Shown here one piece after another: positions 25,902-34,015 of a DNA stretch of 64,000 nt; position 1 is the stretch's first letter; every line of letters begins with the position of its first letter. Source of the DNA: Methylomonas sp. LL1 (GTDB lineage: Bacteria > Pseudomonadota > Gammaproteobacteria > Methylococcales > Methylomonadaceae); contig NZ_CP064653.1 of assembly GCF_015711015.1 (NCBI RefSeq), forward strand, positions 4,526,001 to 4,590,000. The letters run 5' to 3'. A program made the translations under genes and the position numbers. Under the pieces are notes generated by a model. The model was not told the origin of the DNA and made no database searches. It was given only the letters and a program-made list of their open reading frames with translations.

Positions 25902-27686
25902 ATGACACAATTTGCGGGATGGATTGGAGCAAACCTCCAAAATGATCAGGCGCTGGCTTTGCTCGGCACTATGACAGCTAATGACTCCCTGGAATGTCTG
26001 CATGGTCCAGGATATGCCGCCGCCGCACCGACCACGGCGATACAACAAGCTGATCAATGCCTACTGATAGTGGCGAAGCCTTGCCAGAATGTTCAGCACA
26101 TGCAACAGATATTGAGTGCTTATCGGCAACGCGGCAGCGAATTCCTGGATCGGCAGGCCGATCCTGTTGCTTTGGTAATGGTCGATGCCGAACGACAAAG
26201 CCTGATTCTGGCAACTGACCCGATTGGTCTGAGTAACCTGTATTACGCACAAACCGCAAATGGCATCGTGTTCGGCAGTCGCGCCGATTTCGTGGTGTGC
26301 CATCCTGATGTCAATGACGCGATTGCGCCACAAAGCATTTACGATTACGTTTATTTTCATCATTGCCCGAGTCCCAATACCATCTATCAACAGGTTAAAA
26401 AACTGGAGGGTGGGCAATGTTTAATTTATCAAAATGGTCAGGTAGTTGTTAAACGTTACTGGATGCCAACATTTCAGGAGCAAGTTTCGGGAAATTTGCA
26501 ACAGGCCGGCCGTGAATTGCGGGAACTCTTGATCGATACGGTTAGACGCAACGTCGATAGCGAAGACAATACCGGTGCCTTTCTGAGCGGAGGATTGGAT
26601 AGCTCCAGCGTTGCCGGCGCATTATCGAAAGTATTTCCCGATAAAGCTAAAACTTTTTCGATGGGTTTCCCGGTGGAGGGGTATAACGAAATCGAATACG
26701 CCAACATCGCCGTCAAACATTTTAATACTCGTCAGCACGAATATTATGTGACTCCGGAAGATACCGTCAACGCGGTGCCTTTGATCGCGGCATATTACGA
26801 CGAACCTTTCGGAAATTCTTCGGCGCTGGCGGCGTATTATTGCGCCAAGCTGGCCAAGGAAAACGGCATCAAACGGTTATTGGGTGGTGATGGTGGCGAC
26901 GAAATTTTTGCCGGTAACGAACGCTATGCCAAACAAATGCTATTCGAGCATTATCATCGTTTGCCGGGTTTTGTCAGTAGCGCCGTGGAAGCCGGTCTGA
27001 GTCGCTTGCCGCCCGTGCTGGCTCAACACAAGATTCCGTACAAAGCCAAGCGCTACATCGAACAAGCCAACGCCGCAATGCCGGACCGCTTGCAGGATTA
27101 CAATTTTCTGCACCGGCATGAGGGGGGGGATATTTTCCAGGCTGATTTCCTGGCCCGGATTGATACCGCTGAACCGTTACGTTTACTGAGGGAATGCTAT
27201 CAGCGGCCGGAAAATGCCAGTGTGTTGAACCGCATGCTATACATGGATTGGAAAACCACGCTGCACGACAATGATCTGGTCAAGGTCAACCGGATGTGCG
27301 AGATGGTCGGGGTCGAAGTCTGTTATCCATTGTTGGATCAGCGCATTGTTGATTTATCCTGCCGGATTCCTTCGGATAGCAAATTGAAAGGGCAAAAACT
27401 GCGCTGGTTTTACAAACAGGCTATGGCCGAATTTTTGCCGGAACAGATCATCAATAAACCCAAGCACGGCTTCGGTTTGCCGTTCGGTATTTGGCTAAAA
27501 GACCATCAACCCCTGAAGGAATTGGCCTATGATGCCATTCATGATTTAAAAAAACGTGAATATTTCAAGCCGGAGTTTCTCGATCATGTCGTCGACATGC
27601 ATCAAAGCATTCATGCAGCCTACTACGGTGAGTTGATCTGGATACTAATGATGCTGGAATTGTGGTTTGCCGGAAAAGGCCTCTGA
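25902..27686 (+). CDS. Asparagine-synthase-like protein lacking the glutaminase cysteine
   Basis: A 594-residue AsnB homologue. The ATP-pyrophosphatase half is intact ('GAFLSGGLDSSSVAGAL' about residues 225-241, 'LLGGDGGDEIFAGNERY', 'DLVKVNRMCEM'). The N-terminal half keeps the fold ('LILATDPIGLSNLYYA') but starts 'MTQFAGWIG' where active enzymes have MCGI; Cys2 is replaced by Thr. It should therefore be unable to use glutamine and may form an amide with another amine, as in lasso cyclases and beta-lactam synthetase, or use free ammonia. It follows the CapK-like gene by 15 bases and ends the EPS train. The paralogue at 17095 keeps the Cys. Confidence 0.88.
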   Translation: MTQFAGWIGANLQNDQALALLGTMTANDSLECLHGPGYAAAAPTTAIQQADQCLLIVAKPCQNVQHMQQILSAYRQRGSEFLDRQADPVALVMVDAERQSLILATDPIGLSNLYYAQTANGIVFGSRADFVVCHPDVNDAIAPQSIYDYVYFHHCPSPNTIYQQVKKLEGGQCLIYQNGQVVVKRYWMPTFQEQVSGNLQQAGRELRELLIDTVRRNVDSEDNTGAFLSGGLDSSSVAGALSKVFPDKAKTFSMGFPVEGYNEIEYANIAVKHFNTRQHEYYVTPEDTVNAVPLIAAYYDEPFGNSSALAAYYCAKLAKENGIKRLLGGDGGDEIFAGNERYAKQMLFEHYHRLPGFVSSAVEAGLSRLPPVLAQHKIPYKAKRYIEQANAAMPDRLQDYNFLHRHEGGDIFQADFLARIDTAEPLRLLRECYQRPENASVLNRMLYMDWKTTLHDNDLVKVNRMCEMVGVEVCYPLLDQRIVDLSCRIPSDSKLKGQKLRWFYKQAMAEFLPEQIINKPKHGFGLPFGIWLKDHQPLKELAYDAIHDLKKREYFKPEFLDHVVDMHQSIHAAYYGELIWILMMLELWFAGKGL

Positions 27687-27720
27687 AGATCGGCTTAGAT
27701 GGAGGACCGGCCAAAACCGA

Positions 27721-28146
27721 TCAGAAAGGCTTCAATACCGCTAGCCAGATGATCGCAAACAAAAGTAGCACCGGTATTTCGTTGATCCAGCGAAAATAGA
27801 TATGGCTATGCCGGTTGCGGTCATGTTTGAAATCCAGCAGCCATTTGCCGCAAAAACCGTGATAAACCGCCAGTAATGCTAGCAGTATTAGTTTGAGGTG
27901 TAGCCAGCCCGCCGCGGAATACAGGCTCCAGGCATAATCCTTTAACATCCAGAAGCCGAAAATAAAGGTGCAGAGCATGCCTGGGGTCATGATGCCGTAA
28001 TAGAGTTTGCGTTCCATCACTTTGAAGCGCTCGTGGCTGACGGCGTCGTCGCTCATCGCATGATAGACGTACAGTCTGGGCAAATAAAACAGACCGGCAA
28101 ACCATGTCACCATAAAAATCAAATGCAGTGCTTTCAACCAAAGCAT
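27721..28146 (-). CDS. hemJ: Protoporphyrinogen IX oxidase HemJ (CopD-like family)
   Basis: A 141-residue membrane protein with four hydrophobic segments. 'MLWLKALHLIFMVTWFAGLFYLPRLYVYH' and 'KVMERKLYYGIMTPGM' are the diagnostic HemJ motifs, including the His in the first membrane helix; the later 'LKLILLALLAVYHG' is also conserved. It oxidises protoporphyrinogen IX to protoporphyrin IX in haem synthesis. It is convergent with the EPS train (34 bases between stops) and divergent from the signalling operon at 28377. Confidence 0.88.
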   Translation of the reverse strand: MLWLKALHLIFMVTWFAGLFYLPRLYVYHAMSDDAVSHERFKVMERKLYYGIMTPGMLCTFIFGFWMLKDYAWSLYSAAGWLHLKLILLALLAVYHGFCGKWLLDFKHDRNRHSHIYFRWINEIPVLLLFAIIWLAVLKPF

Positions 28147-28246
28147 CTATTTCTCCGTTGATGTACGCCAAGAAAATTAACGTTTGATGGTATCGGCGAA
28201 ATGATCATAAATCGCATGTTAGTAAGCTTTGGTGTGATCCGATGAG

Positions 28247-28266
28247 TACGGTTTTTAAAAACCGTA
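28247..28266. promoter_or_regulatory. Perfect 20-base palindrome upstream of the GTPase/Roadblock operon
   Basis: The half-site TACGGTTTTT is followed directly by its exact reverse complement AAAAACCGTA with no spacer. It lies between divergent hemJ and the 28377 gene, 111 bases before the latter's start. The symmetry is perfect and suits a dimeric regulator. No regulator gene lies nearby, so operator function is inference. Confidence 0.45.
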
Positions 28267-28376
28267 AAATAGCTGTTGTTTTATGTGAATTGCGTCATAT
28301 CCTGCGGCCTGGCAAAAAACAGTTTTACGGAATGCTGCTATTCTTTCATCCAAATAATATACCGTGGAGGGATTTA

Positions 28377-29078
28377 ATGCCCCAATTTTCTTCAAAATTG
28401 CTTCTTGACGGATTGGCGGCTCCTTCTAGGGCAAACGGCTTTTGGGAAGATGATCTGCCGCTGTTTACTGATGAGCAACAACAATCCGATGCAACCCTCA
28501 AAATATTAACTTTTAAGGTCAGTAGGAATCCTAAAAACTTGCTGGCGCATCTGCGGCGCATTTATTTTTGCTATCAAAATCACCTGTCCGAACCTCTTTA
28601 CGCGAGTTTGCTTGATTTACTGATTACCTTGAATGGCAAGGGGCAGGCATTTTGCCAACGCTTAGTGCATGGTAGCCGTTCCAGGCTTGATCCAGCTCAA
28701 TTATCGACGCTCAAAAATGCTATACCCTATCCTCAACAAGCTTCGGCTAATCGATATTCACTGTTCACGCCAGGCATATTAGGTCGTCCCCAGTTGATCG
28801 AAATAAGACAGCAAGATCAGATACGGCACGATTTTTTAGCATTGGCCAACGATTTTATCGAATACAGCCAGCTTGAAGAAGCAATGACAATTTTGGAGCG
28901 TGGTCTCGGTGTTGATCCAACGCGGGAAGATTTGCAGTTCGCATTGTTGGAGTTATATAAATCGACCAAGAGTCGCGACCGTTTTAGAAATCAGTACCAG
29001 AGTCTTCAGGATGCCGGGGCTAGACTTGTAACGGATTGGCAATTGCTGGGGGATTATTTTGATGGAAATACGATATGA
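28377..29078 (+). CDS. Hypothetical protein with C-terminal TPR/FimV-like helical repeats
   Basis: A 233-residue soluble protein without recognised catalytic motifs. The C-terminal part 'FLALANDFIEYSQLEEAMTILERGLGVDPTREDLQFALLELYKSTK' region reads as two helical repeats of TPR/FimV-C type; the middle is helical with 'LLAHLRRIYFCYQNHLSEPLYASLLDLL'. ATG 28377 was chosen because GGAGGG (28366-28371) lies five bases upstream; a longer frame from 28242 crosses the palindrome and lacks a ribosome site. The stop overlaps the next start (ATGA). First gene of the GTPase/Roadblock operon, perhaps a scaffold. Confidence 0.65.
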   Translation: MPQFSSKLLLDGLAAPSRANGFWEDDLPLFTDEQQQSDATLKILTFKVSRNPKNLLAHLRRIYFCYQNHLSEPLYASLLDLLITLNGKGQAFCQRLVHGSRSRLDPAQLSTLKNAIPYPQQASANRYSLFTPGILGRPQLIEIRQQDQIRHDFLALANDFIEYSQLEEAMTILERGLGVDPTREDLQFALLELYKSTKSRDRFRNQYQSLQDAGARLVTDWQLLGDYFDGNTI

Positions 29079-30283
29079 AAAAATCAGGCCATGTGCCAAT
29101 TAAAGTGGCGCTCTACGGGATGGATCCGCGTAGCCTTAAAACCATGGAACTTTATTTGAAAGGACCTTGCCGCGGAATTGCCATTGTCGTGAATGAATCG
29201 GAAGCCGACGTTGACATAATCGATGCCGACTTCGCCACCGCCGCCGAGATTTTGGAAAACAGGAGGCTGAAAACGCCGCAAAGACCCATCGTATTACTGT
29301 CCTTGCAACCCTTAAAAATAGAAAACACCTTTTTCATTCAAAAACCGGTAACTGCTGAACAACTGATGGCGGTGTTATCCAAGTTCAGACCGGTTCTTCC
29401 CGTGGCTAAAGCGCATCCTGAACAGGCTAGGCCTGCTTCGACAAAATCGCCTGTATCGGGTTCGGCTGTGACGAATGCGGACGGTATCAGCTTGCAAAAG
29501 GCTAAACTAGAAGCGGCTCTGCCGATTCAGCATGCGCCTAAAGTTTCAAAACGGCGTGCCGCGATGGAAAATAACGAGGGTGGATTCACTGCTTTTCTGG
29601 GAACGCTTGTGGACATTGATTTCAATGATGCCTCTCAACTTCATAAAGCTAGTTTCGACCCTAAAAGCTATTTACTCGGTTATGTGCTATCGGCTTATAA
29701 AGTTGCCCGCCATCAATCGCGAGCACTTCAATTGAATTCCATTTGGAAACCGGTGCTGTTTTTCCCAGAGAGCCATGAAGTCTGGCTGGATGCCGACGAC
29801 AAGCAATTGCGTGTGTTCGCAGGCATGGAGCAAAACAAAATGTTTGCCAGCAATATTAATTTGACTCCGATCGATGCCAGGGGCGGCATTGATGAAAAAG
29901 CCCGGAATATGTTTCAGGATGTCGATGCTTTTATCTGGAAATTGGCGACATGGACCTCGAAAGGGCGTTTTCCGCTAGGCCTGGACCCGAAAGCGCCCAT
30001 TTATTTGAAGCATTGGCCTAATTTTACGCGTCTATTACTGACACCGGATGCGTTGAGGATAGCGGCATTACTGGTACAAGGGCCTAGGTCGCCCTTGGAG
30101 GTTATCCAGGTTTTAAAGGTTAAGCCGCAATATGTTTTTGCATTTATCAGCGCCTGTTATAGCTTGGGGATGTTGGGTAAAAGCGAGCGGAGAGTCGACG
30201 AAACGATGGCTCCCGAACCGCCCAAGCCCAATAAGCGGCATGGTTTGCTAAGTAGAATTTTGAATAAGTTGCGCGGCGACTAA
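29075..30283 (+). CDS. Receiver-like N-terminal domain protein of the GTPase operon
   Basis: A 402-residue protein. Residues ~5-105 look like a response-regulator receiver that has drifted: 'IKVALYGMDPRSLKTMELYL', 'DVDIIDADFATAAEIL', 'RPIVLLSL' and a C-terminal 'FIQKPVTAEQLMAVL' with the conserved Lys-Pro. The acidic pocket at the first strand is missing, so phosphorylation is doubtful. After a Pro/Ser/Ala-rich linker comes an unrecognised domain with 'FFPESHEVWLDADDKQLRVFAGM' and a helical C-terminus 'LRIAALLVQGPRSPLEVIQVLKVKPQYVFAFI' resembling a winged-helix. It lies 16 bases before the GTPase gene. Function unknown. Confidence 0.6.
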   Translation: MKKSGHVPIKVALYGMDPRSLKTMELYLKGPCRGIAIVVNESEADVDIIDADFATAAEILENRRLKTPQRPIVLLSLQPLKIENTFFIQKPVTAEQLMAVLSKFRPVLPVAKAHPEQARPASTKSPVSGSAVTNADGISLQKAKLEAALPIQHAPKVSKRRAAMENNEGGFTAFLGTLVDIDFNDASQLHKASFDPKSYLLGYVLSAYKVARHQSRALQLNSIWKPVLFFPESHEVWLDADDKQLRVFAGMEQNKMFASNINLTPIDARGGIDEKARNMFQDVDAFIWKLATWTSKGRFPLGLDPKAPIYLKHWPNFTRLLLTPDALRIAALLVQGPRSPLEVIQVLKVKPQYVFAFISACYSLGMLGKSERRVDETMAPEPPKPNKRHGLLSRILNKLRGD

Positions 30284-30299
30284 AGGGTTAAGGAGTGCC

Positions 30300-30839
30300 A
30301 TGAGCCAATACAAAATCATTTTTACCGGACCGGTTGGTGCCGGGAAAACTACCGCTATCAGTAGTATCAGCGATTCACCGCCGGTGAAAACCGATGCTGC
30401 GGCCAGCGATATGACAAAAAACCGGAAATCGACTACTACGGTAGCGATGGACTACGGAGTAATGAATCTCGATGATGGTCAAAAGGTTCATCTCTATGGA
30501 ACGCCGGGACAAGAACGTTTCGATTTCATGTGGGATATTTTAACTTCCGGAGGTATCGGGCTCATTCTGCTGTTGGACAATACCCGTGCCGACCCTTTTC
30601 AGGATATGCGTTTTTTTCTGGAAGCCTTTGACAAATTTATCCAATCGACTGCTGTTGCGATTGGCGTTACCCAGATGGATCTCAGTGGCAAACCCACCAT
30701 AGCCGATTATCAGCAACAATTGCAGGCCATGAAGCTGAATCCGCCGGTTTTTGCCGTCGATGCCAGGGAGCACAGTGATGTATCGTTGCTGGTGCAGGCC
30801 TTATTGTATTCCCTGGATCCGGGGCTGGAAGGGGAGTGA
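30300..30839 (+). CDS. Small GTPase of the COG2229 (Srg/MglA-like) group
   Basis: A 179-residue P-loop GTPase: G1 'FTGPVGAGKTTAIS' (residues ~8-20), a Thr-containing switch 'RKSTTTVAMDYG', G3-like 'VHLYGTPGQERFDFMW' where the usual DxxG is replaced by Y-G-T-P-G-Q as in this group, and G4-like 'GVTQMDLSG'. There is no membrane segment. GTPases of this group sit beside Roadblock-domain genes, for example in Streptomyces conservons, where they act as switches. The next gene starts one base after its stop region and encodes such a partner. Confidence 0.82.
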   Translation: MSQYKIIFTGPVGAGKTTAISSISDSPPVKTDAAASDMTKNRKSTTTVAMDYGVMNLDDGQKVHLYGTPGQERFDFMWDILTSGGIGLILLLDNTRADPFQDMRFFLEAFDKFIQSTAVAIGVTQMDLSGKPTIADYQQQLQAMKLNPPVFAVDAREHSDVSLLVQALLYSLDPGLEGE

Positions 30840-30840
30840 G

Positions 30841-31485
30841 ATGAGCGAGTTTAAATTGGTTGATGGCTTGTTTTTATACCCGACTCCGGCGGGTGCCTAT
30901 CAGGCAATTTCCGCCAGCGAGACCGACAAGCCGAGACGTTTTTTGAAACGTTTATTACAACAACCGCAGACACCGGCTTTGAATGTAGAGCAGTTATTAT
31001 TTTTGGCGGAAAGCGATGACGAAACCAAGGTGCTGGAATTGCTGCACCATTGCCAAAAGCTAGGGTGGGTGCAAGGCGTCGATAGCGTTATTGAAGCGCC
31101 CCAAGGGGCATTGGAAGATATTCTGCCGGATTTGTTGGGCAGTATCAGCGAAAGCGGCAAGGTTTTGTTGGCCGACGAACAAGGGTTTTATCTGGCAACT
31201 AGCGGTTTTCCTCATGAAGTGGCTGAAGAGTTGTCCGCGCTCAGTGCCGATCTGGCAACAGTGCATAAACGCCGTTCCGGTTTGCTGGTCAATAATATGG
31301 GGATAGCCAGTCATGCTTGGGCGATAGTCGATGCGTTTGGGCACAGCCAAATTGGTTTTTGGCCGGTGTTTATCGGCAGCCATTGCTTTGTGATTGTGAT
31401 TGCCGGCATACCGCATTTTAACCAGACCGAATTTGTCACATTGGTCTGGGCTTTAAGTATACGTTATACAAAAAGGGACAGCTGA
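30841..31485 (+). CDS. Probable Roadblock/LC7-like protein with N-terminal extension
   Basis: A 214-residue protein. The C-terminal ~110 residues ('ALEDILPDLLGSISESGKVLLADEQGFYLATSGFPHEVAEELSALSADLA' region, ending 'FVIVIAGIPHFNQTEFVTLVWALSIRY') follow the Roadblock helix-strand-strand-helix order, with an unrecognised helical region before it ('FLKRLLQQPQTPALNVEQLLFLAES'). It begins directly after the GTPase stop and would be its regulator, GAP or scaffold by analogy with MglB. Start at ATG 30841, preceded by GGGGAG. The Roadblock assignment is weaker than for the next gene. Confidence 0.6.
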   Translation: MSEFKLVDGLFLYPTPAGAYQAISASETDKPRRFLKRLLQQPQTPALNVEQLLFLAESDDETKVLELLHHCQKLGWVQGVDSVIEAPQGALEDILPDLLGSISESGKVLLADEQGFYLATSGFPHEVAEELSALSADLATVHKRRSGLLVNNMGIASHAWAIVDAFGHSQIGFWPVFIGSHCFVIVIAGIPHFNQTEFVTLVWALSIRYTKRDS

Positions 31486-31532
31486 GCATCGATTGATGAT
31501 TTTGGAACATACTAGGTAAAGAGGAAATATAT

Positions 31533-31895
31533 ATGAAAGCTGACTTGTTAACATCGGTTTTAAACGAGCTGAACGGTACATCGGCGGATATTGAAGCGTC
31601 GGGCGTGATTTCCACGGACGGCCTGATGATGGCTTCGGTATTGCCGTCCGGCATGGATGAGGATAGGGTTGGGGCCATGAGTGCGGCGATGTTGTCGTTG
31701 GGCGACAGAACCGCACAGGAATTGAATCGAGGTAACCTAGAGCAAGTGTTGATCAAGGGTCGACATGGCTACGTGCTGATGACTTATGCCGGTCAGGAAG
31801 CGGTATTGACCGTGTTGGCAAAGCCAAACGCCAAGTTGGGTTTGATTTTTCTGGATGTAAAACGGGCGGCGGAAAGCATTTCCGAAATGCTGTAA
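31533..31895 (+). CDS. Roadblock/LC7 domain protein
   Basis: A 120-residue protein that is one Roadblock domain: helix 'LLTSVLNELNGTSADIEASGVISTDGLMMASVLP', then 'MDEDRVGAMSAAMLSLGDRTAQELNRG', then paired strands 'LEQVLIKGRHGYVLMTYAG' and 'AVLTVLAKPNAKLGLIFLDVKRAAESI'. This is the MglB/CvnB-type form that binds small GTPases. GAGGAAAT gives the ribosome site. Third partner of the GTPase in this operon, 47 bases after the previous gene. Confidence 0.85.
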   Translation: MKADLLTSVLNELNGTSADIEASGVISTDGLMMASVLPSGMDEDRVGAMSAAMLSLGDRTAQELNRGNLEQVLIKGRHGYVLMTYAGQEAVLTVLAKPNAKLGLIFLDVKRAAESISEML

Positions 31896-31919
31896 CCCTA
31901 ACCGTCACGGGAGTGAATC

Positions 31920-32396
31920 ATGATCGCTGATATGAAGGCTGAAGATATTGTTGGAGATTTTCAGGAGGTAACCCTGCAATTATATGGCTCCATCAACCGA
32001 AAAGTTTTATTTACCCAGATAGAAACTCCTTATCCGGACGGAAAGCTGATCGTTTCCACAACCTCGCCGGAAGGAATCATTACCCACGTCAATCGGGCCT
32101 TCGTCGAAATGTCAGGATATACGGAAGAGGAATTGATTGGCTCTCCCCATTCTATACTCAGACATCCGGATATGCCGCCAGCGGCGTTCAAGGACTTATG
32201 GGACACCATAGGCCGAGGCGAAAAATGGCAGGGTTACGTGAAAAATCTACGCAAGGATGGCGGCTATTATTGGGTAAAAGCTACCGTGATTCCGAATATC
32301 AGAGCTGGGAAGGTGGTGGGTTATACTTCGGTGCGTCGTAAACCATCGCGTACCAAGGTTGACGAATGCATCCAACTTTATCCAACACTTTTTTAA
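31920..32396 (+). CDS. Stand-alone PAS-domain protein (Aer-like)
   Basis: A 158-residue cytoplasmic protein consisting of a PAS domain with PAC tail: 'STTSPEGIITHVNRAFVEMSGYTEEELIGSPHSILRHPDMP' region, then 'GEKWQGYVKNLRKDGGYYWVKATVIPNI' and 'VGYTSVRRKPSR'. This is the form seen at the N-terminus of aerotaxis receptors, where FAD is bound, but no transducer or enzyme domain follows. It would be the sensory input of the GTPase/Roadblock operon. Cofactor binding cannot be read with certainty. Confidence 0.85.
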   Translation: MIADMKAEDIVGDFQEVTLQLYGSINRKVLFTQIETPYPDGKLIVSTTSPEGIITHVNRAFVEMSGYTEEELIGSPHSILRHPDMPPAAFKDLWDTIGRGEKWQGYVKNLRKDGGYYWVKATVIPNIRAGKVVGYTSVRRKPSRTKVDECIQLYPTLF

Positions 32397-32408
32397 CAGG
32401 GGAATACC

Positions 32409-33155
32409 ATGTCTTTCATGTTCACCGTCAGCCCTGATTTTACCCCTGACCATCTTTCAGGCTGGTATATCTTTAATACCTGGCTGCAAAAACATACGGA
32501 TCTTGCTATCCATTTGGAAATGTACAACGACTTTCAAAGTCAACGAGAGGCTATCCAGGCCGATAAAATCGACTTAATTTATGCCAATCCCTTCGATGCG
32601 GCGATGTTGGTCAGGGAGAAGGGGTTTTTACCTCTGGTCAAGGCGGAGGGCGAATCCGATGAAGCCATTATCGTGGTTAACAGCGCTAGCACTGTTAATG
32701 ATGTGGCCGATTTTGAGCCGGGCACGCGCGTGGCTTTCACCGATGATCCCGATGTACGGTTGATGGGCATGATCATGTTAGAGCCCGGTGATTTGAGTAA
32801 TGAAAATATCGTCCCGGTACCAGTGGATAATTATGTGTTGGTCGCCAAGCATTTGTTGAGAGGCGATGCCGATGTCGGCATTTTTCTGGCGGAAGCCTAT
32901 GACGGCATGTCGGCCATGATTAAGAAGCAGCTCAAAGTGTTGGTCAGAAGTCAGATCAGCGTCATTCACCATGGCTTGATGATAGGGCCAAGGCTGCGGG
33001 ATAGGCGGACTGAAATTCAACAATTGCTGATTGATATGCACAAGGAAGAAAAAGGTCCTGGAGTATTGACGAGTCTCGGCTTCCATTCCTGGCAAAAAGT
33101 GGATGATGAAGAAATGGAATTTATGATTGATTTGATGGATACCTTGAATACTTGA
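32409..33155 (+). CDS. PhnD-like phosphate/phosphonate-type binding protein without signal peptide
   Basis: A 248-residue periplasmic-binding-protein fold (PhnD/TauA type): 'QREAIQADKIDLIYANPFDAAMLVREKGFLPLVKAEG', 'VNDVADFEPGTRVAFTDD', 'KHLLRGDADVGIFLAEAY'. It starts 'MSFMFTVSPDFTPDHLSGWYIF' with no signal peptide or lipobox, and no ABC permease or ATPase gene is near, so a cytoplasmic ligand-sensing role in the operon is more likely than transport. 'AGGGGA' precedes the ATG. It is the last gene before the terminator at 33173. Confidence 0.75.
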   Translation: MSFMFTVSPDFTPDHLSGWYIFNTWLQKHTDLAIHLEMYNDFQSQREAIQADKIDLIYANPFDAAMLVREKGFLPLVKAEGESDEAIIVVNSASTVNDVADFEPGTRVAFTDDPDVRLMGMIMLEPGDLSNENIVPVPVDNYVLVAKHLLRGDADVGIFLAEAYDGMSAMIKKQLKVLVRSQISVIHHGLMIGPRLRDRRTEIQQLLIDMHKEEKGPGVLTSLGFHSWQKVDDEEMEFMIDLMDTLNT

Positions 33156-33172
33156 TAAGCATTGGGGCAAAA

Positions 33173-33199
33173 CTCGGAACCTCTCCGAGTAAGTTTTTC
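33173..33199 (+). terminator. Rho-independent terminator ending the GTPase/Roadblock operon
   Basis: ACTCGGA (33173-33179) pairs exactly with TCCGAGT (33185-33191) around a five-base loop, followed by AAG and a run of five T (33195-33199). It lies 18 bases after the PhnD-like stop codon and marks the operon end. Confidence 0.85.
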
Positions 33200-33365
33200 C
33201 TTTCCTGAAAGTTCTTAAGCACTAAAAAATCAGCATACATCATCCCGGCTTTAAATGCTGACGCAAAAGGCGGGTTAGTCCGAATGCAACCAAGCTCAAC
33301 CGGTATGAGTTGTCATTTACACGACGCCCGCCAGAGGCAATGGCGCTGACCAAGCTAGATTTTTA

Positions 33366-33974
33366 ATGAGTTCGATATGCAAACCGACAGTCATCGATTT
33401 TCTGCGCCATGGCGAAGTTCAGGGCGGCGATTATTTTCGTGGTGTCACCGACGATCCCTTGACTGATCATGGTCGGCGGCAAATGTTTAATCAGTGCGGG
33501 GTGGAACAGTGGCAGGCCGTAGTCAGTTCCCCCTTGCGGCGCTGTGCGTCTTTTGCTTCGTCATGGGGTCAAGCTCATCAGGTAGCGGTGGAGATGGATT
33601 CAGGCCTGATGGAAATCAATTTCGGCGATTGGGAAGGACAAACGGCGGAGCGGATAAATTATTTATATCCTAATTTGTTACAGGCGTTTTATGACGATCC
33701 GGCCTGTTTCACCCCTCCCAATGCGGAAAGTTATACCTGTTTTGTCGGGCGGATTCAGAATGCTTGGGAGAGACTGTTGATCAACCATGCAGGGCAAAGG
33801 GTGTTGGTGGTGACGCATGCCGGGGTAATACGGGTCTTGTTTTCATTGTTGCTATCTATCCCGCCTCGGCAGAGTTTTCAGATCGAAGTGCCTCATGCCT
33901 GCCTGACCCGGTTTAGTTGTTTTGACGATGTCGTCGGCAGATTTGTGCAACTAAACTTTCATAAGCCGGTTTGA
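33366..33974 (+). CDS. Histidine phosphatase family protein (phosphoglycerate-mutase-like)
   Basis: A 202-residue protein with the catalytic 'DFLRHGEVQGGDYFRGVTDDPLTDHGRRQM' N-terminus (RHG motif with nucleophilic His at about residue 15), 'VVSSPLRRCASFA', 'LMEINFGDWEGQTAERI' and the second His in 'VLVVTHAGVIRVLFSLLL'. It resembles alpha-ribazole phosphatase (CobC) of cobalamin synthesis, but no other cobalamin gene is nearby, so a generic phosphatase role is as likely. It is followed by the adenylate cyclase after 41 bases. The 210 bases upstream hold the terminator and no further gene. Confidence 0.85.
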   Translation: MSSICKPTVIDFLRHGEVQGGDYFRGVTDDPLTDHGRRQMFNQCGVEQWQAVVSSPLRRCASFASSWGQAHQVAVEMDSGLMEINFGDWEGQTAERINYLYPNLLQAFYDDPACFTPPNAESYTCFVGRIQNAWERLLINHAGQRVLVVTHAGVIRVLFSLLLSIPPRQSFQIEVPHACLTRFSCFDDVVGRFVQLNFHKPV

Positions 33975-34015
33975 TTACCTATACTGGCTCAACCTTAAAT
34001 TTGGCAGGATAGAGC

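Noticed and set aside
33200..33365. Possible cobalamin riboswitch before the CobC-like phosphatase gene
   Set aside because: The conserved B12-box was not found; only a loose GGCGGG/CCCGCC complement is present.
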